Below, in pieces: positions 43,632 to 56,250 of a stretch of 64,000 nt of DNA. The DNA comes from Tiliqua scincoides (taxonomy: Eukaryota > Chordata > Lepidosauria > Squamata > Scincidae), in assembly GCF_035046505.1 (NCBI RefSeq), contig NC_089822.1, forward strand, positions 115,709,307 through 115,773,306, in the 5' to 3' direction. A program made the translations under genes and the position numbers. The notes beneath the pieces were generated by a model, which did not search any database, was not told the DNA's origin, and worked only from the letters and a program-made list of their open reading frames with translations. How positions within the stretch are numbered: position 1 is the stretch's first letter; each line of letters begins with the position of its first letter.

Positions 43632-44861
43632 AGAAATTAGAGGAGGGTGATGGGGAGGGGGGGAGGGGTAGTAAAGAGACAAAAAGGACAACAATGGGAA
43701 TACTGGAGGGGGAGGGCAGGAGTATGGTGATGTGGAAGCAGGGGTGCCACTTGGGGCAGGGAGGGAGGAGCCACAGGCAGAGGGGAGGAGCCACAACAGA
43801 AGAACAATGGGATTGGTGGCACAATGCTAGTCAATACCCAGGGAAGAGAATGGAATGAGAAGTCAAATACATAGATAAAAGCATGGAGGGAACTAGACAC
43901 AGATTTTATAATTTGACTGGCGTTTCACAGTCTAAATCAAGGATGGCCAAGCCACAGAGCTGGCAGTGTGGGCAAGACGTCTTTGGTTCTCCGTCATCAG
44001 AAGCTGTCATCATGGGACATCCAGTGTTCTCAAGGCATTCCCAAACAACCCCCCTGTAATACAAGTTCACTTGTGTCTGGGGCCACAAGTATTTTGAAAT
44101 GCAGGCATTCTGGTACATTTTTTCCTTCTGATGACCAAAATTTTATCAGCCCTCCCAATGATAATGCAATGCTCTGGACATTGCTACACTACAAAATACA
44201 CTTGTACACAAAATACACAAGTGTAGTCCTATGTGTAGTCCTATAAAGGGTAGTCCTATAAAAGCATAACATAGGAATTGGCCTTGAAATTCATGCACAG
44301 ATTAAGCTCCTGGTTAAGTACCCTAATGGTTGTAGACATTCAAAGCAGACAGTCCTGGGGATATCTCATAGCTCCTGTTTCTGTTTCAGCAGTGCTGGTT
44401 TAACCATGAAATGAAATTGTTGCCCATGCAGCAAATGCATCACACTCAGTGTTAGTGCCAGGTTATGCTCAGCTCCTGGGTTTGCTCCAGGAACAATCCT
44501 GGTCCCACTCACTCCCATGGCTGCCACTAGGTACTAGGGCTTTATCAGTGTGCCACCTGGCCAGCCCACATGACACTCTGATCCTTGCCCATATGCCTCC
44601 TAGCCCTAGGCACCATCGCACATTACAGCAGGAGGTGCTGTAAAAGGGATGGGTAAGCATTCTGCAGTCTGTTGGTTTGCATTTCTTCTAACATGCCAAA
44701 AAAAAAAAAAAAAGTTTCCAAGCATCATTTTTAAGAAACTATCTTGAGAAAGTTGTCCTTTGGAGCATCACTACAAACTCTATACTTATGCTATAATTTG
44801 TTTTAGACTTGGTTAGCTGTCACTCCCCCCCCCCCCCCCAAAAAAAATTGTGGGTATTAAA
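43632..44861 (+). other. BGN 3' UTR, candidate end at ATTAAA 44856
   Basis: No exon or repeat interrupts the first 1.2 kb after the stop. A weak ATTAAA signal lies at 44856-44861, giving a 3' UTR near the length I recall for mammalian BGN. A poly-A run at about 44697-44713 and a C-tract at about 44825-44839 lie within. A stronger AATAAA lies further on at 47262. Confidence 0.4.
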
Positions 44862-44929
44862 GTGGTGAGAATACTGCCAATTTGCTGAGCTTCTCTACCC
44901 CCCACCTCCCCTTGCTATAATTAAGCACA

Positions 44930-45028
44930 TAACAGTACAATTCTAACAGTACAATTTTATGCTTCTCCACTCAGAAGCAAGCCTCATTGTATAGAATGGG
45001 ACTTACTCCCAGTTAAGGTGTATAACCT
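44930..45028. repeat. ~85-bp palindromic unit, diverged
   Basis: ATTTTATGCTTCTCCACTCA, GAAGCAAGCCTCATTG and ATGGGACTTACTCCCAG keep the unit's order. Confidence 0.65.
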
Positions 45029-46899
45029 AAGAAAAAGCCCAAATGGATTATGCTCCATGGACCATCTAGTCTAGCATCCTGTTTCCCACAGAGGCTGACC
45101 TTTGGAAGTCTACAAGCAGGAAATAAATTGCTCTCCTAGAACAGTGACATTTTAAGCCTATAATGTAGACATATTATTTTTTAGTGACTGCCCTTGACAA
45201 TATGGGTTCCAAATCTGCTTTATCTGAAATGCCCATGATTCTTGCCCTTCTTACTATCTTTTTAGTAAATACAGCATTTGGGCTCTTCTTCTAGGGTGGG
45301 TGCGGACCCACTTCACACTTAATATGGCGGTTGTCCAAAACATTACAATTTGAGCAATTGAGGTTCTTGGCATTTTGTGGAAATTCAGAATGCGACATAC
45401 TGTGAAAAGAGGCCTCCGAACTTATGCCACCATAGCACCTGACTTCAGCTCAAATCTATGAATAGTTTCCCTCCTCCAAACCAGATCTTAACTGCCATGG
45501 CAGGTGCAACTTTTTGGCAAGGTTGGGAAGGTACAGGAGCCCATCAACCAAGATTTTGGCTCTTTCTTGGTGAGAGCACAGTCTAGACAGATTGATGCCA
45601 ATACAGTATGCACTGCCTCCACTCTGCAAGGACTTGCTTCCAAACAGAGTGTGCTAGTGTAGCAAATTCTAAGGAATTATCTCAGTTCATAATCTCCATT
45701 CCCCAAGCGGTGCCTTCACATACCTTGACAGTTGGAGCCTTTCAAGGCTCCTTCACATAATTATATCCATGACCCCAAATAATGTTGCCAGGTCTCCTGA
45801 GGTGAGAGTGCCACCTCAACCATTGGCTAAGCCTTACCAGCTAAAGCAGTGGTTGCCAACTCTGGCATTCCTGGGGGGGAGGGGAACACTAAAGTTCTTT
45901 AGGTGGCTGCAGATGCAAAGCAGCCCTGCCTCCACTCCTTCAGAGCCAGTCACAACTGCAAAAGCTTTGGAAGAAACTTAGTGTTATGCTCCCCCCTCCA
46001 AAAAGAGTAGTGGTTTCTGACCTTTAAAGAGCCTGTGGACCACTGAGGCAGAAATTGAAATCTTCATGACCTACGATCAACTCGCCTACCCTTTGCGCAA
46101 ACAAACAAATTTAAACTTAAATTTGTAATAATTAGAGAAGATTTATTAAAGATGTATTCCACTTATTATTTTTAGGGAAGATTTGTGAGTTATGGCTTTT
46201 GTTGCTGGCTGCAGCTGAAGGCAGTCTATTCTCCATCTCTTCTGGTGGTCCACAGGGAAGCATCTCCTGAGTAAGCACTCCCCCACAAACTACCAGAGAG
46301 AGCAGAGAAAGGAGAACCCATAGCCGTGCTTGAATGGCACTGGAAGTGATTGAAGGCAAATTTTTTTTCTCCTGAGTCCTTTGCAGACCTGTGACCTGCA
46401 GACTAGTGTATTAAAGTGTTTTATACAAAACAGTTTATTATAGTGAATAAGTGAGGAAATTAGAAAAGGCAAGATCCAGCAACCTTCAGAGGGGAAGGGA
46501 ATATACACTGTAAGAGAAGGTCCCACCATGTCACTTTTTATATGACTTCTTAGTCTAGTTCTTACTCCACATACAACTTGATTGAGACTCCTCTGAGATA
46601 GGGAATGTTTCTGAGTTTCTGTTGACACCGTTCACCACATCCTGCATATTTTAGTCCACAAATACATAGTGGAATCCAATTAAATGAATCTTGTTTTGGT
46701 TCTACTTACTTCCCCTGTGTACTACAGTGCCTATATTATATTCAGCCAGCCACTTAGTAACCATTTACACAGCTCCTAGCAATATCTGTGACTTCAGCCC
46801 CAGTGCAATCATGTTAATTAAGCAGAACTGCAATGCCTTGAAATGAATTGTGTTGTTATTTCCTTAAATGTCAGCAGTTAGAAGTATGGAGTCACTATA
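45029..46899. other. No gene recognised; non-coding DNA
   Basis: A LINE-type ATCTAGTCTAGCATCCTGTT stretch lies near 45065. The 112-codon minus frame at 46290-46628 has no recognisable family. Confidence 0.45.
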
Positions 46900-47261
46900 C
46901 TTAACTCAGTGGTTAACTTAACTTTCTGGTTGAAAAGGAGGACACAAACATGGGGGAAAGGAGTTGTCCTAATAGGGATTACTTGTGAATTCAGCCCCTT
47001 TGTTCATGTATCTTCCTATGTATCTTATGTAGGAAATCAAAGTAATTTTAAATTTTTGATGGATAATGGTACCCATTTTTCTACAAAATCTTTTTGGTGG
47101 AAACTTTGTGTAGTTGTGAATCTGACTTTGAAATTTATGACTCTCTATGCCATAAATTTGCTTTTGATCTCTTTTTTTTAAAAAAAAAAAGATATCTCAT
47201 TGTATTCCCCCCCCCAATGTTCTCTTAAACCATGTGCAACATAATTTCTGTAAAGGTGTTC

Positions 47262-47267
47262 AATAAA
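47262..47267 (+). terminator. AATAAA polyadenylation signal candidate
   Basis: GTTCAATAAAGTTAG followed by a T/GT-rich stretch (GCATGTTACTGTGG). It could end a long BGN 3' UTR (about 3.6 kb) or belong to a repeat. Confidence 0.35.
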
Positions 47268-47859
47268 GTTAGTTATAATTTCCAATGCATGTTACTGTGG
47301 ACTATTTTGCATAATTGATTAGAGGAGATTTTCCTCCTTGGAAATGCCAGTTAAGACAAAGGTCTGCTTCCAACATGACATTATTTTGGTGTACATCTGA
47401 CACCTTCAATCTTTTTCAAGCTACAACCCCAATAAATAGATTAAAAAATAAAGTATGAGGCTGGGAATCTGGCCACTCCCCATGCAAATCATCGCCCATT
47501 CCCTGCCCTTCTAGCACTCTATCTCTTACTCAATGACTCCCCCTTGATTGAGGGGGCACATCCTCTTGGGGCACATCCATATCTGATTGAGAAGAACATT
47601 GTGTGTCTATCTTTACAAGGACATGGTGGGAGTGCAGTTGTCACCCTTAAGTAACTACCAGCTGATCAAAAGTAACTATCAGATCAAAAATACTTGGAAA
47701 AATTGAGAGGGACAGAAGTTAGTATGGTTGGTTCTCCTTATACACAAATTTGCTTAACTGCAAGGGGCAGAATTGCCATCTAATCCTCATCATGCATGAC
47801 TGTTCTATGCAAATTCTGTACCAGTTTCAAAAGTTGAAATGGAATGGCGAATACATCCC

Positions 47860-48400
47860 AATAATAAAGGAAGTCCGGTTCTTCCTCAAAGTAAACAGCA
47901 AGTGGCTACAAAATGTTAATGATAGCATACATATAGGAGTTAATAAAATGGCTGAACTTGTGCATAGGTAATTTCTATCTTTAGGAATTAATGAAACTGC
48001 TAGGAGGATAGTAGAAGGTTGTTATTATTGTCAGTAATACAATCCAGTGGGAAGAACACAAGCATTCAGGTGGTTGACCAGCTGCCCAGACGTACACTTA
48101 TCAATTTTACTGAACTGCTGCCTTCAGAAGAAGTATTTACTTGTCATAGTAGATTGGCTGATGGAATGGGTGGAAAACTTTCCTGTGAATCAAGCTATTG
48201 CAGCAACTGTGTGTAAACTTCTTCTTAATGACAGTCTTCCTAAATTTGCCACCCACAAGTCATTGGCCTCAGACCAGGATCCTCATTTCACAGCAAAGGT
48301 ATGCAAACATACCTTTTTTGCAATACCTTTTTTGCAATGCATACCTTTGTATGAGGCAATAGGTCCATCACACACTTTGACATCTGCAGAGTTCTGCACA
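47860..48400 (+). mobile_element. Endogenous retrovirus pol remnant (integrase region), broken
   Basis: The zinc-binding region of an integrase (HIGVNKMAELVHRY...CYYC pattern) is followed by part of the catalytic core (YLLVIVDWLMEWVENFP, SDQDPHFTAKV). The wording is nearest to gamma/epsilon-type retroviral or related pol. The parts lie in different frames, so it is broken, with at least one or two breaks. No LTRs are seen nearby. It looks old. Confidence 0.7.
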
Positions 48401-49734
48401 GGTTGAGCATAAGAATGGAACTTTGAAATAACTTTTAAATGTTTTTAAAACTTAAGAACAAATGGACAATAGTTTTTTCCTTTCGCTTTGTATATTATTT
48501 AAACTGTACCTAATAGCCAAAGCACCAAATGAACTTCAGTTTGGACATGTTCCTCCTACTTTGGTTCCATGAACCTCTCTTCCAAAGTCCAAATTTGGTA
48601 GAAGGATGACATCTAAGATAGTTACATCTGAGGTTGTTTACACCACATTTAAGGAGGCACACAAGGGAAAATTTTGTATCTTTGTGTCCCTTTTAATATC
48701 TGTATGCCTTATATATTTTATATCCCTTTTAATAAAGTGTAATATTTACTGGAACATTTGTTTCAATCTCATCTCTAAGTCTCAGTCTTGTTTTTAAGGA
48801 AAATGAATTTCTACAGAACACTGGTTTGGCATTCATGACAAGATGGTGACGTCATCACATCACAGCAATAACATAGAATCTTGTTGGGAGTTCATGCCTC
48901 TCTTGGTGCAATTCTGCGCAACTCTGGGGTATGCCTCTCATGTCCTGAAAAGATCAAACACGTGGCCAGTGCCCCAGAGTGGCATAGATTCACACCCAGA
49001 GTGGCTGCCACTTCAGGCTTGATTGCTGGTCTTGGTGGTGGTTTCCATCGCCTCTGAGGAGACAGAACACACAGAGACAGAATCACACACAGAGACAGAG
49101 TGGCTATGAGGTGGCCCAAGGAGAGGGTAGCTGAATGCTGTGCTGTATTACTTTCCAACAACATCAAATCAAAGAACAATGTAATTGTGTGAGGCTTGTC
49201 TGCTTTTGTATGAAACCTTGCCTTGTATGAAACCTGCTTGACTAGGGTTTTGAATTCTCACGAAAATGTTGGCTAAACAAATGCGTGCACATTCATTCAG
49301 GAAATATCTCTATACTTTGCACATTTAGAGTGGTCCTTGTTGTTGGGTTATTAGTGTTTACTGTTTGAGTATATAGAAGTTGCTCTTGAGTCAAGATAAC
49401 TATTTAAAGGAAGAAAGTTAATGACAATTTTTTTAAGGTGTTAATGGCAGAATGGTCTCCTATTACTTTACTGTTTTCAACTGACTCTTAATTAGAAAGA
49501 CTAAGAAGACTCAGTTTTAATAATAATAATAATAACTCAGATTGGTAGTGAATAAATGGACTGACAGTGACATCTGCTGGCTGGTGTAAACTGATTTAAT
49601 TTTTTTCCTTTGAAAAATATAGGGAAATACACTGACTTTTTAATTTAAAATTAAATTAAGTATAAGAACAGCAATATAATAATGTGGAAAAAAGCTAATA
49701 CCATGGAGTAAGCAAAAGACAAGTACTAGCACAG
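48401..49734. other. No gene recognised; AT-rich non-coding DNA
   Basis: A (TAA)n run lies at about 49519-49534. The rest shows short chance frames only. Confidence 0.5.
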
Positions 49735-50490
49735 AGATTGCCAACATGGCAATTGCCAACATGCAGAATTTAGTTCAGGTTAAAATAGAATCAAAATTAG
49801 ACGCCGTTCAAAGAGCTTAAAAATCTGAAACTAGAATTGGGAAAAGATTTTGCTCAGATGGAAAAAAAACTATTAAAGAAAAAAATGGGAGACACATGAG
49901 ATGAAGAATAAAGATAATGTAGATTGTACTATCGGATGGTACTGAAAGCACTGGATACAGGTTCAGATACAGTTGATTTAAGAACAAATGACACCTGAAA
50001 TCTTTTTGTTGGTTATGATTCATGAATATATGGGAAAAAAGATTTGAAACTTAATTTTTTTATATGAAGTGTGGCTAGAATGATTTATGCACAATGTTGG
50101 AAGATTACAGACACTCCATCGATAGAAAATGGTGGACGAAAGATGTGCACTTTGCAGAAATGTACGAACTGACAATGTTACTTAAAAGAAATCAACAGGA
50201 AACTTTATGAAGTACTGGAAACCAATTATTGACTTTCTGCATGAGAGAGAATAATGGGTTGTGGATTTTTGAAGACTATATAAGATTATTCTGAAATAAC
50301 AATTTGAAGTGGGCCGTTGAAGATATAATGTCTGTATGTGTAGATTACTTATAAAGCTACAAGTAATTAAACTATTTACTCAGCTAAATTTTTACAGGTT
50401 TTCATACCTGCACTTTTTATGTATTTTTAATGTTGGTTTTTTTTCTTGTGTGCTTTCTCTTCTCTTTTTTCTTTTATTATAATAAATAAA
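49735..50490 (+). mobile_element. L1-type LINE, 3' fragment
   Basis: On the + strand, 50070-50240 translates in pieces to an L1 ORF2 C-terminus (ARMIYAQCWKITDTPSIENW and onward to AEMYELTMLLK). It is followed by a T-rich 3' region ending near TTATAATAAATAAATTTG. Frames are interrupted. The upstream part (from about 49735) is A-rich and less certain. Confidence 0.6.
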
Positions 50491-51279
50491 TTTGACTTTA
50501 TTTTATAAAGTTCAATTTAACACACAATAAAAAAACAACACACACACACATATGTATAAACATGCCAGTGGGCCATTACCACTGACACTACCCACCCTTT
50601 GCCTACGCACACACAAACATCTTGTTTTCTTCCCTTCTGTTGGTTGCTCCTGGCCCGCTGGAAAAGTCTGCTATCTGGGAACACTGAACAATGGAGATAT
50701 GGGGACATCTATAATTCATGGTGTGAGTGACTGATGACTGTAGCCTCTTACAGGGGGGAATCGTTCTTGCCCTGCCAGCTGGCCAGCAGTGCCCATTAGC
50801 TGATAGCTTTGCTCAGAAGAACCTGTATGGCAAGTCCAAAAAAATTAATAAATCATTATGCTTTGGGAACTTGGGGAATCACTCTTGCTTGAGCTCCATC
50901 ATCCTGCTAAGAAAGAGAGTGTGCAGAGCTGCCCAACTGTTTGTAGTGCTTTTTTTCTGCTAAGGTAGCTGTCTTGTCTGCTAAGGCAACAGAGCGTTGT
51001 CTTCTTTATGAAGAAGAAAAGCCCCAACTCACAACATCTTGCACTTCTGGGCCATTATCACAGTACTTAACATCTATGGAAAGCAGAGTAAGAACTTTTT
51101 ATTCCACCAGGCATCTGGAGACAGAGACTGGAGATTTTGAGAAAGTGGTGCCTGGCTCCTCTCCCTGCAATTTGCTGAGTTGTATTGGAGTTTTTAGAAT
51201 GTTTACTGTATAGTTTTGAGCACTGCTTTTTTTGTTTTAAAAAAAAAAAAAGTGCAGGAACTCACAACTTGTTAATCAT

Positions 51280-51303
51280 TTATTTATTTATTTATTTATT
51301 TTT
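51280..51303. repeat. (TTTA)n microsatellite
   Basis: Six ATTT/TTTA units in a row, just after a poly-A run at about 51238-51251. Confidence 0.9.
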
Positions 51304-51344
51304 AAACCATTTTTTATTGGAGAAATAAAATATTTTTTATGTGC

Positions 51345-51400
51345 TTCCCCCTAAAGATGAACTTACTTCTGAGTAGACATGCATAGGATTGGGCTGTCAA
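51345..51400. repeat. Half unit of the ~85-bp palindromic repeat
   Basis: GAACTTACTTCTGAGTAGAC followed by ATGCATAGGATTGGGCT. Confidence 0.75.
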
Positions 51401-51907
51401 TCTCCACATCCCCTTCCCCCTAGCTACTTTTTCTACACATGAAGAAAAATACTGTACAGGTGCACTTGTAGCATGTAGTATGTAGTGTGGCACTACTTCG
51501 AGGAGAGGAAGCAGTGAATGGATTCCGAAAAATGGCTTACATGAGTTCCGTGTAGTAAAATTACTCTAAGCAACTGTGGGAGTAAGAACAAAAAAGGAAT
51601 TCTTACACGAGAGGGGTCCTTAGGTGCACATAGAAACAGCTACATTTGCAAACAAACCATTAAATATGGTTTAATTCAGGTATCAGAATACTCTGTGTCT
51701 TTGGGAAGTCGCTTGGCATGCAATTGTATGTTCTCTGCTGCCCTGAGCAGCTGCTGTGCATTGCTGGCTGGCAGAGGGCATGCTTGTGGGGGAAGGATGA
51801 GGAGGATCTCTGGCAAGGCTGGGCAGCACGTTGTACACACGTAGAATCCCTTTTCACCTGCCCTTAGCATGTGAAAACAGGTGCAGATATATATCTCTGC
51901 CAGGATT

Positions 51908-52377
51908 AAGAGCCCAACCCTAGGTATGTCTACTCTGAAGTAAGTCTCGTTCTAGTCAATGGAGCTTACTCCCAGGAAAGTGCCTAGGATTGCAGCTTAA
52001 GAGCCCAATCCTATGCATGTCTACTCAGAAGTCCACTTTAGTGAATGGGGCTTACTGTGGATAGGATGGCAGCCTCAGGGCCCAATCCTGTGCCTGTCTA
52101 CTCAGAAGTCAGTCCCATTAGAGTCAATGGGGCTTCCTCTCAGGAAAGTGTGGAGAGGACTGCAGTCTCAGAGCCAAAGCCTATGGATGTCTCCTCAGAA
52201 GTCAGTCCCATTAGAGGCAGTGGGGCTTCCTCCCAGGAAAGTGTGGAGAGGACTGTAGCCTCAGAGCCCTTCCTCTGCCTGTCTACTCAGGCTGCAAGGC
52301 TATGACACTTTCCCGGGAGTAAGCCCCATTTAATACAATGGAACTTACTTCTGAGTAGACACGCCTAGGCTCCTGCT
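51908..52377. repeat. Tandem array of the ~85-bp palindromic unit
   Basis: About five head-to-tail units, each with CCCAATCCTATG-, GTCTACTCAGAAGT-, CAATGGGGCTT- and CAGGAAAGTGTGGA-type blocks, followed by one reversed unit (52300-52377, ACTTACTTCTGAGTAGACAC). The unit is itself a palindrome. Elsewhere in the window it occurs as single copies. Confidence 0.88.
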
Positions 52378-52479
52378 GCAGATTGGCACGGGGGCTGCAC
52401 AAGCCAGCTTCCTTCCCCTCCTCCTCAGCCAAGCCAGTACCTGGGTGTTCCGTGGGTGCTGCAGCCTGTCTCCCTGGCT

Positions 52480-52600
52480 GGCTGGCTGTCCGCCCTCCTC
52501 CTCCTCGGCATAGGCACGTGTCCCCCGCGCCCTCCACTGGCTTGGAAGCTGCGCGGGGAAGCAGAGCGCGGGGGGAGGGGAGGCGGGCTGGGCTCAGGTG
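52480..52600. promoter_or_regulatory. Short CpG-rich patch
   Basis: Several CG dinucleotides (CCCGCGCC, GCGCGGGG, AGCGCGGGG) just after the tandem array. Too short for a confident CpG island. Confidence 0.3.
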
Positions 52601-52847
52601 AGAGCTTGGAGATGGGGGCAGGAGGGGGTCATTGTGTGGTCAGGCAGGGCCAGACGCCCACCCACCCTGCACCCCCAGCACCCACCCAGCGAATGCCTCT
52701 GTTTTGCTCCCCCCCTCCTGGAATGCCTCCAAAGGGGAGGGGCCCCTGCAAAAAGGTGCCGGAACTCCGTCCCCCCCCGTGTTCCATTAGAAAAAAAAAG
52801 CCCTGGTTTTGAGTATGATTTTATATTGTTACATCTTGAGGACTGAC

Positions 52848-53197
52848 AGCCCAATCCTGAGCTGTACAGAGCTGCAGCGGCACAAAATATAGCTGCTGCC
52901 ACATCCTATACACTTTTGTCCCCTAGCCCTGGGTAAAAAAGTTGGCAAGTGAATCAAGAGCCTCTGTGTCAGGCAAGTGAGACTCCCGCCTTCCTCCCTT
53001 CCCCCAGAATGCCTCCTCCCCACTGCCCCAAAACACCTCCTCTCTCTGCCTGCATCCCCTCTCCCTGGGAATGGCGCCTCCCTGCCTCCCCCCACACCTC
53101 ACCTCCATGCAACCGCCAAGCGGCAGAGCTTTGGTGGTTGCCTAGCACTTGCCCAGTGCTCATCCAATGCTAGGACAGTTCGGGATTGTGCCCTCAT
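52848..53197 (+). mobile_element. GC-rich MITE copy
   Basis: Ends are CAGCCCAATCCTGAGC and GTTCGGGATTGTGCCC (inverted). The interior has CAGAATGCCTCC and C-rich tracts as in sister copies. No clear target duplication. Confidence 0.7.
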
Positions 53198-53922
53198 TGA
53201 GCTGAAACACCGCTTAATAAATTAATGTGATAGCACTGAGGGTGTCAATCACCACTGGCATAACTTTGGGATTGTTGTATATGCTCATAGTTGTTTTGCT
53301 CATTGTTGCGATATGCTCATAGTATCCTAGTCTTATTACCTCCACAAAAACTCTCATTTGCCCACAGGACACTTGTAAAGAGGCCTCTCATTTAATGAAC
53401 CACAGTGGAATACATAAAAACAAGTGTTATTTTATCTATGGATGCTATGGCTTCAGGCCCAACATTGTGCATTCTTTGCAAGTTGAAAACAAAGTGGCAG
53501 TACTGCAGAGATGTTGCTGGGCTATTTCTGAGATGTGATCCTGGTAACCCATCTTTGTCAGAACAGGCAAACCAATGTTATCAGTATCATCTGCAACTTT
53601 TCCAGATCAGTACCCACAGCAATCACAGGTTGCAATATATAGCACAGCTTTTCCCATACTGTGCGTCAGAACTCACCACTGGGTTACAACCCAATTTTTC
53701 GTGCCTGAAAGATCTACTTAAAGTAGATTTTTTTAGACAAAAAAGTGTGCTCCCTACAGACCACCTACACCTACAGTGTGCTCCCTCACAGACCACCAGA
53801 GAGAATGGTGAATGAATTGCCCACAATCAGCAACAAAAGCAGCAAGTCCCAAATCTTCACTATAAGTAATAAATCTCTCATCATTGCAATTGTATTTTTT
53901 GTGTGAAGTGATGGGGTTGTAT

Positions 53923-54240
53923 GCAGGGCCCACGAGAAGGGGCAATTTGTACCTGGGCCCAGGGTCAAAAAGGGGGCCCAAGAGCCCAGAAATTCCCTGG
54001 GAGTTTATATTTCCAGTCTTACCAGGACTTGCTGCCAGGCTGTGTGTGTGGCAGTGGTGGTTGCCTGCAAGCCATATATGCTGGATCAAAGAGTGCATGA
54101 GTCGTGAACACTGTCAAATATAAGAGCAAACTGGCCTGCCACAGTAGCTCTTTAGCTTGTGGATCTGTTTACCTTGAAGGAATAAACCTTCCTCGCCCAC
54201 CCCCCCCCCCCCACACCTGCCTGCTGCACCTATCCAGGGG
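53923..54240 (+). mobile_element. Interspersed repeat 'X', second copy
   Basis: Starts CAGGGCCCACGAGAAGGGGC, then TTTGTACCTGGGCCCAGGGT, CCATATATGCTGG, ACAGTAGCTCTTT and CTTGTGGATCTG, in the same order as the reverse complement of 8336-8030. The distal half differs or is lost. Confidence 0.65.
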
Positions 54241-55535
54241 CCTGAGGAGAGTCAGACACATGTCTGTGATGGACAAGTCCTGCAATGAATCTCCCGTTGC
54301 ATCCCCACCTGCCCTGATGTTGCATTGGAACTACTGCTGCCCTGAGTACCGAGAGTTCAGGGGTAGGCCATCTGATGGGTCAGTGTCCAAACTGGCTCAT
54401 TTCAGACACCACCCATGATACTTGGCCAGAAGAAGGGAAAGTTAGTGATTAAAAGCCCAAAGATGATGATTGAATTCCCATTCCCAAACAAAAGACGATA
54501 AAGAAGGTAAAAAGGGCATGTGAGAAATATGCAGAAGTGTGTAGAGCCCTACCTAAAAGATCTACTATGACCAGATGCAAAAACATCTCTTTTATAGTAA
54601 TGTAAAGGTGAATCATTATTCACTTCCACAGCACCACTGTATGCTTCCATACAACTATGGAAGCCCTTTGTTCTGTTGAATCAAAATACTCTGATCAGCA
54701 TTTGTAACTGGAATTCAGGCGAAAAGAAATATTTTTTGAGCAAGTCATTTTTCAGTCCATCCTATGTCACAGACCATTGTGGGGCTAAAATGAGACAACA
54801 GTTATGTCAGGACCTTGTTTAAAATGCCACAGGCAGTCCTAAAGCCTGACTATATTCAGAATTTCTCAGCATGTTGAGTTTGTTTTTGATTTCACCACCA
54901 AAGAACTACATAGCTGGACCTGCTGGCAGAACATTCCATTTAGTAAATAAGGACTTACAGTCCTTATTTCTGGTTTAGATTTCACTGCCACCATTAATTC
55001 ATTAGGTAGCGTTATGCAATTCTCTCATTCTCAGCTCCCATCTGTTGCTTGATGATAAGTCTGACCTACCATTTAGGGCTGTTGTGAGGATTATTGAGAC
55101 ACTGTATAAAATTCATAACATTATAAGCATGCTCAGAGAGCATGGGGAAGGTGTAAAATGTGCACATGGTCTTTTCCTCCTAACCTTTCCCTGGACCCAT
55201 GAGAACTGATAATAACATTTCAGGCATTTAACAAAGTGGATTCTAATATACAAAAGCTTTTAAGTCTCTGCAAAAGACTTTACAAGACTGTCATTTTCGC
55301 TGCAAGAGAAAACCTGCTTGGGAAAAATGAAACTGGCAGTTGTGGTGTCCCTACACATGTATCCCATATATACAATAGCACTGATTAATAATAATAATAA
55401 TAAATTAACAATAATTAATAATAATATTGCATCTGTTTAATCCTTTGTCCTAATTCGAATTCCTAGCCCCGTTTTGGAAAGGAGGAGCTCACACACACCC
55501 AGGATGTATCTGAAACTGCTGGCAGAGCAATGACT
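54241..55535. other. No gene recognised; non-coding DNA
   Basis: A (TAA)n run lies at about 55388-55402. No exon-like sequence. Confidence 0.5.
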
Positions 55536-55539
55536 GCAT

Positions 55540-56250
55540 GCCTATGCCGAGGTTACTTCATAAGGAGGTACCATTCGTGTGGAACTCCGGCAGTCCTGCA
55601 TCCCTGCATCCTTTCCATCGAGGATGGAGAGGCCGCTTAGAACGTACCATCTCCGGAACCGACGGAGGGGGAGGGAGCGCCCACCAGCGAGTTCCATCCC
55701 GGCATCCATTGGTTTCTCTTCATTTAGGGATGTGGTAGGGGCAATGAGGAGGCTGGGGGATGGACCTAGATGACTGAGTGGGGGGCAGTAAGCCGAGATC
55801 TGCGATTGGCTCTTGCCCTGCTTTCACATCCCTCCCCCCTCCGCAGTGGTTTCCCTCCTCCTTCCCCCGCCTCCCCTCTCCCTATGCTGAGATTTGCAGC
55901 TGGACCAGCGCTCGGCAAGCCCTCTCCATCCTTGCAGGATGTAGCCGCTGCGATGTCAGCCGCAGCATCCCCAGGTCTGTAGCGAACTGGCTCCCCCCCC
56001 AGCCCCCCCTTCTCTCATTTCCCTCCTGGGGGGCAAATTAGGCAGACGGCGCTCCCCTTTCCCTTCCTCTCGGTTGGATTCGGGCCAAGGCAGAGAGAAA
56101 GAGACGGAGCAGCACAATTTCCACCCCACGTTTCATTCCTCTTCTCGCAGCGGATTCCCTGCCCCCTTTTTCCATCTCATCTTCTCGCTTCTAGCATGCC
56201 CTGGTGAGTACCTCCTCACGGGAAGCCTTTATTTCGACGGGAAGGATATG
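55540..56250 (+). promoter_or_regulatory. CpG-rich region with a strong splice donor; possible first exon of the next gene
   Basis: CG dinucleotides recur (CCGGAACCGACGG, GGAGCGCCC, CAGCGCTCGG, AGCCGCTGCG, GGCGCTCCCC) and repeats are absent. CCCTG/GTGAGTACC at 56203/56204 is a good donor. In mammals ATP2B3 follows BGN in the same direction, so this may be its 5' UTR exon. No coding evidence is present. Confidence 0.4.

Noticed and set aside
46909-47181. Possible retroviral protease remnant
   Set aside because: A single FLMDNGTHFS stretch loosely recalls an aspartic protease, but nothing around it supports the call.
51908-52377. CRISPR-like array
   Set aside because: Repeats adjoin without unique spacers and the unit is a dispersed palindromic element in a vertebrate genome.
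53405-53815. 136-codon + frame
   Set aside because: Cysteine-rich in part but matches no domain I know and lacks splice or promoter context.
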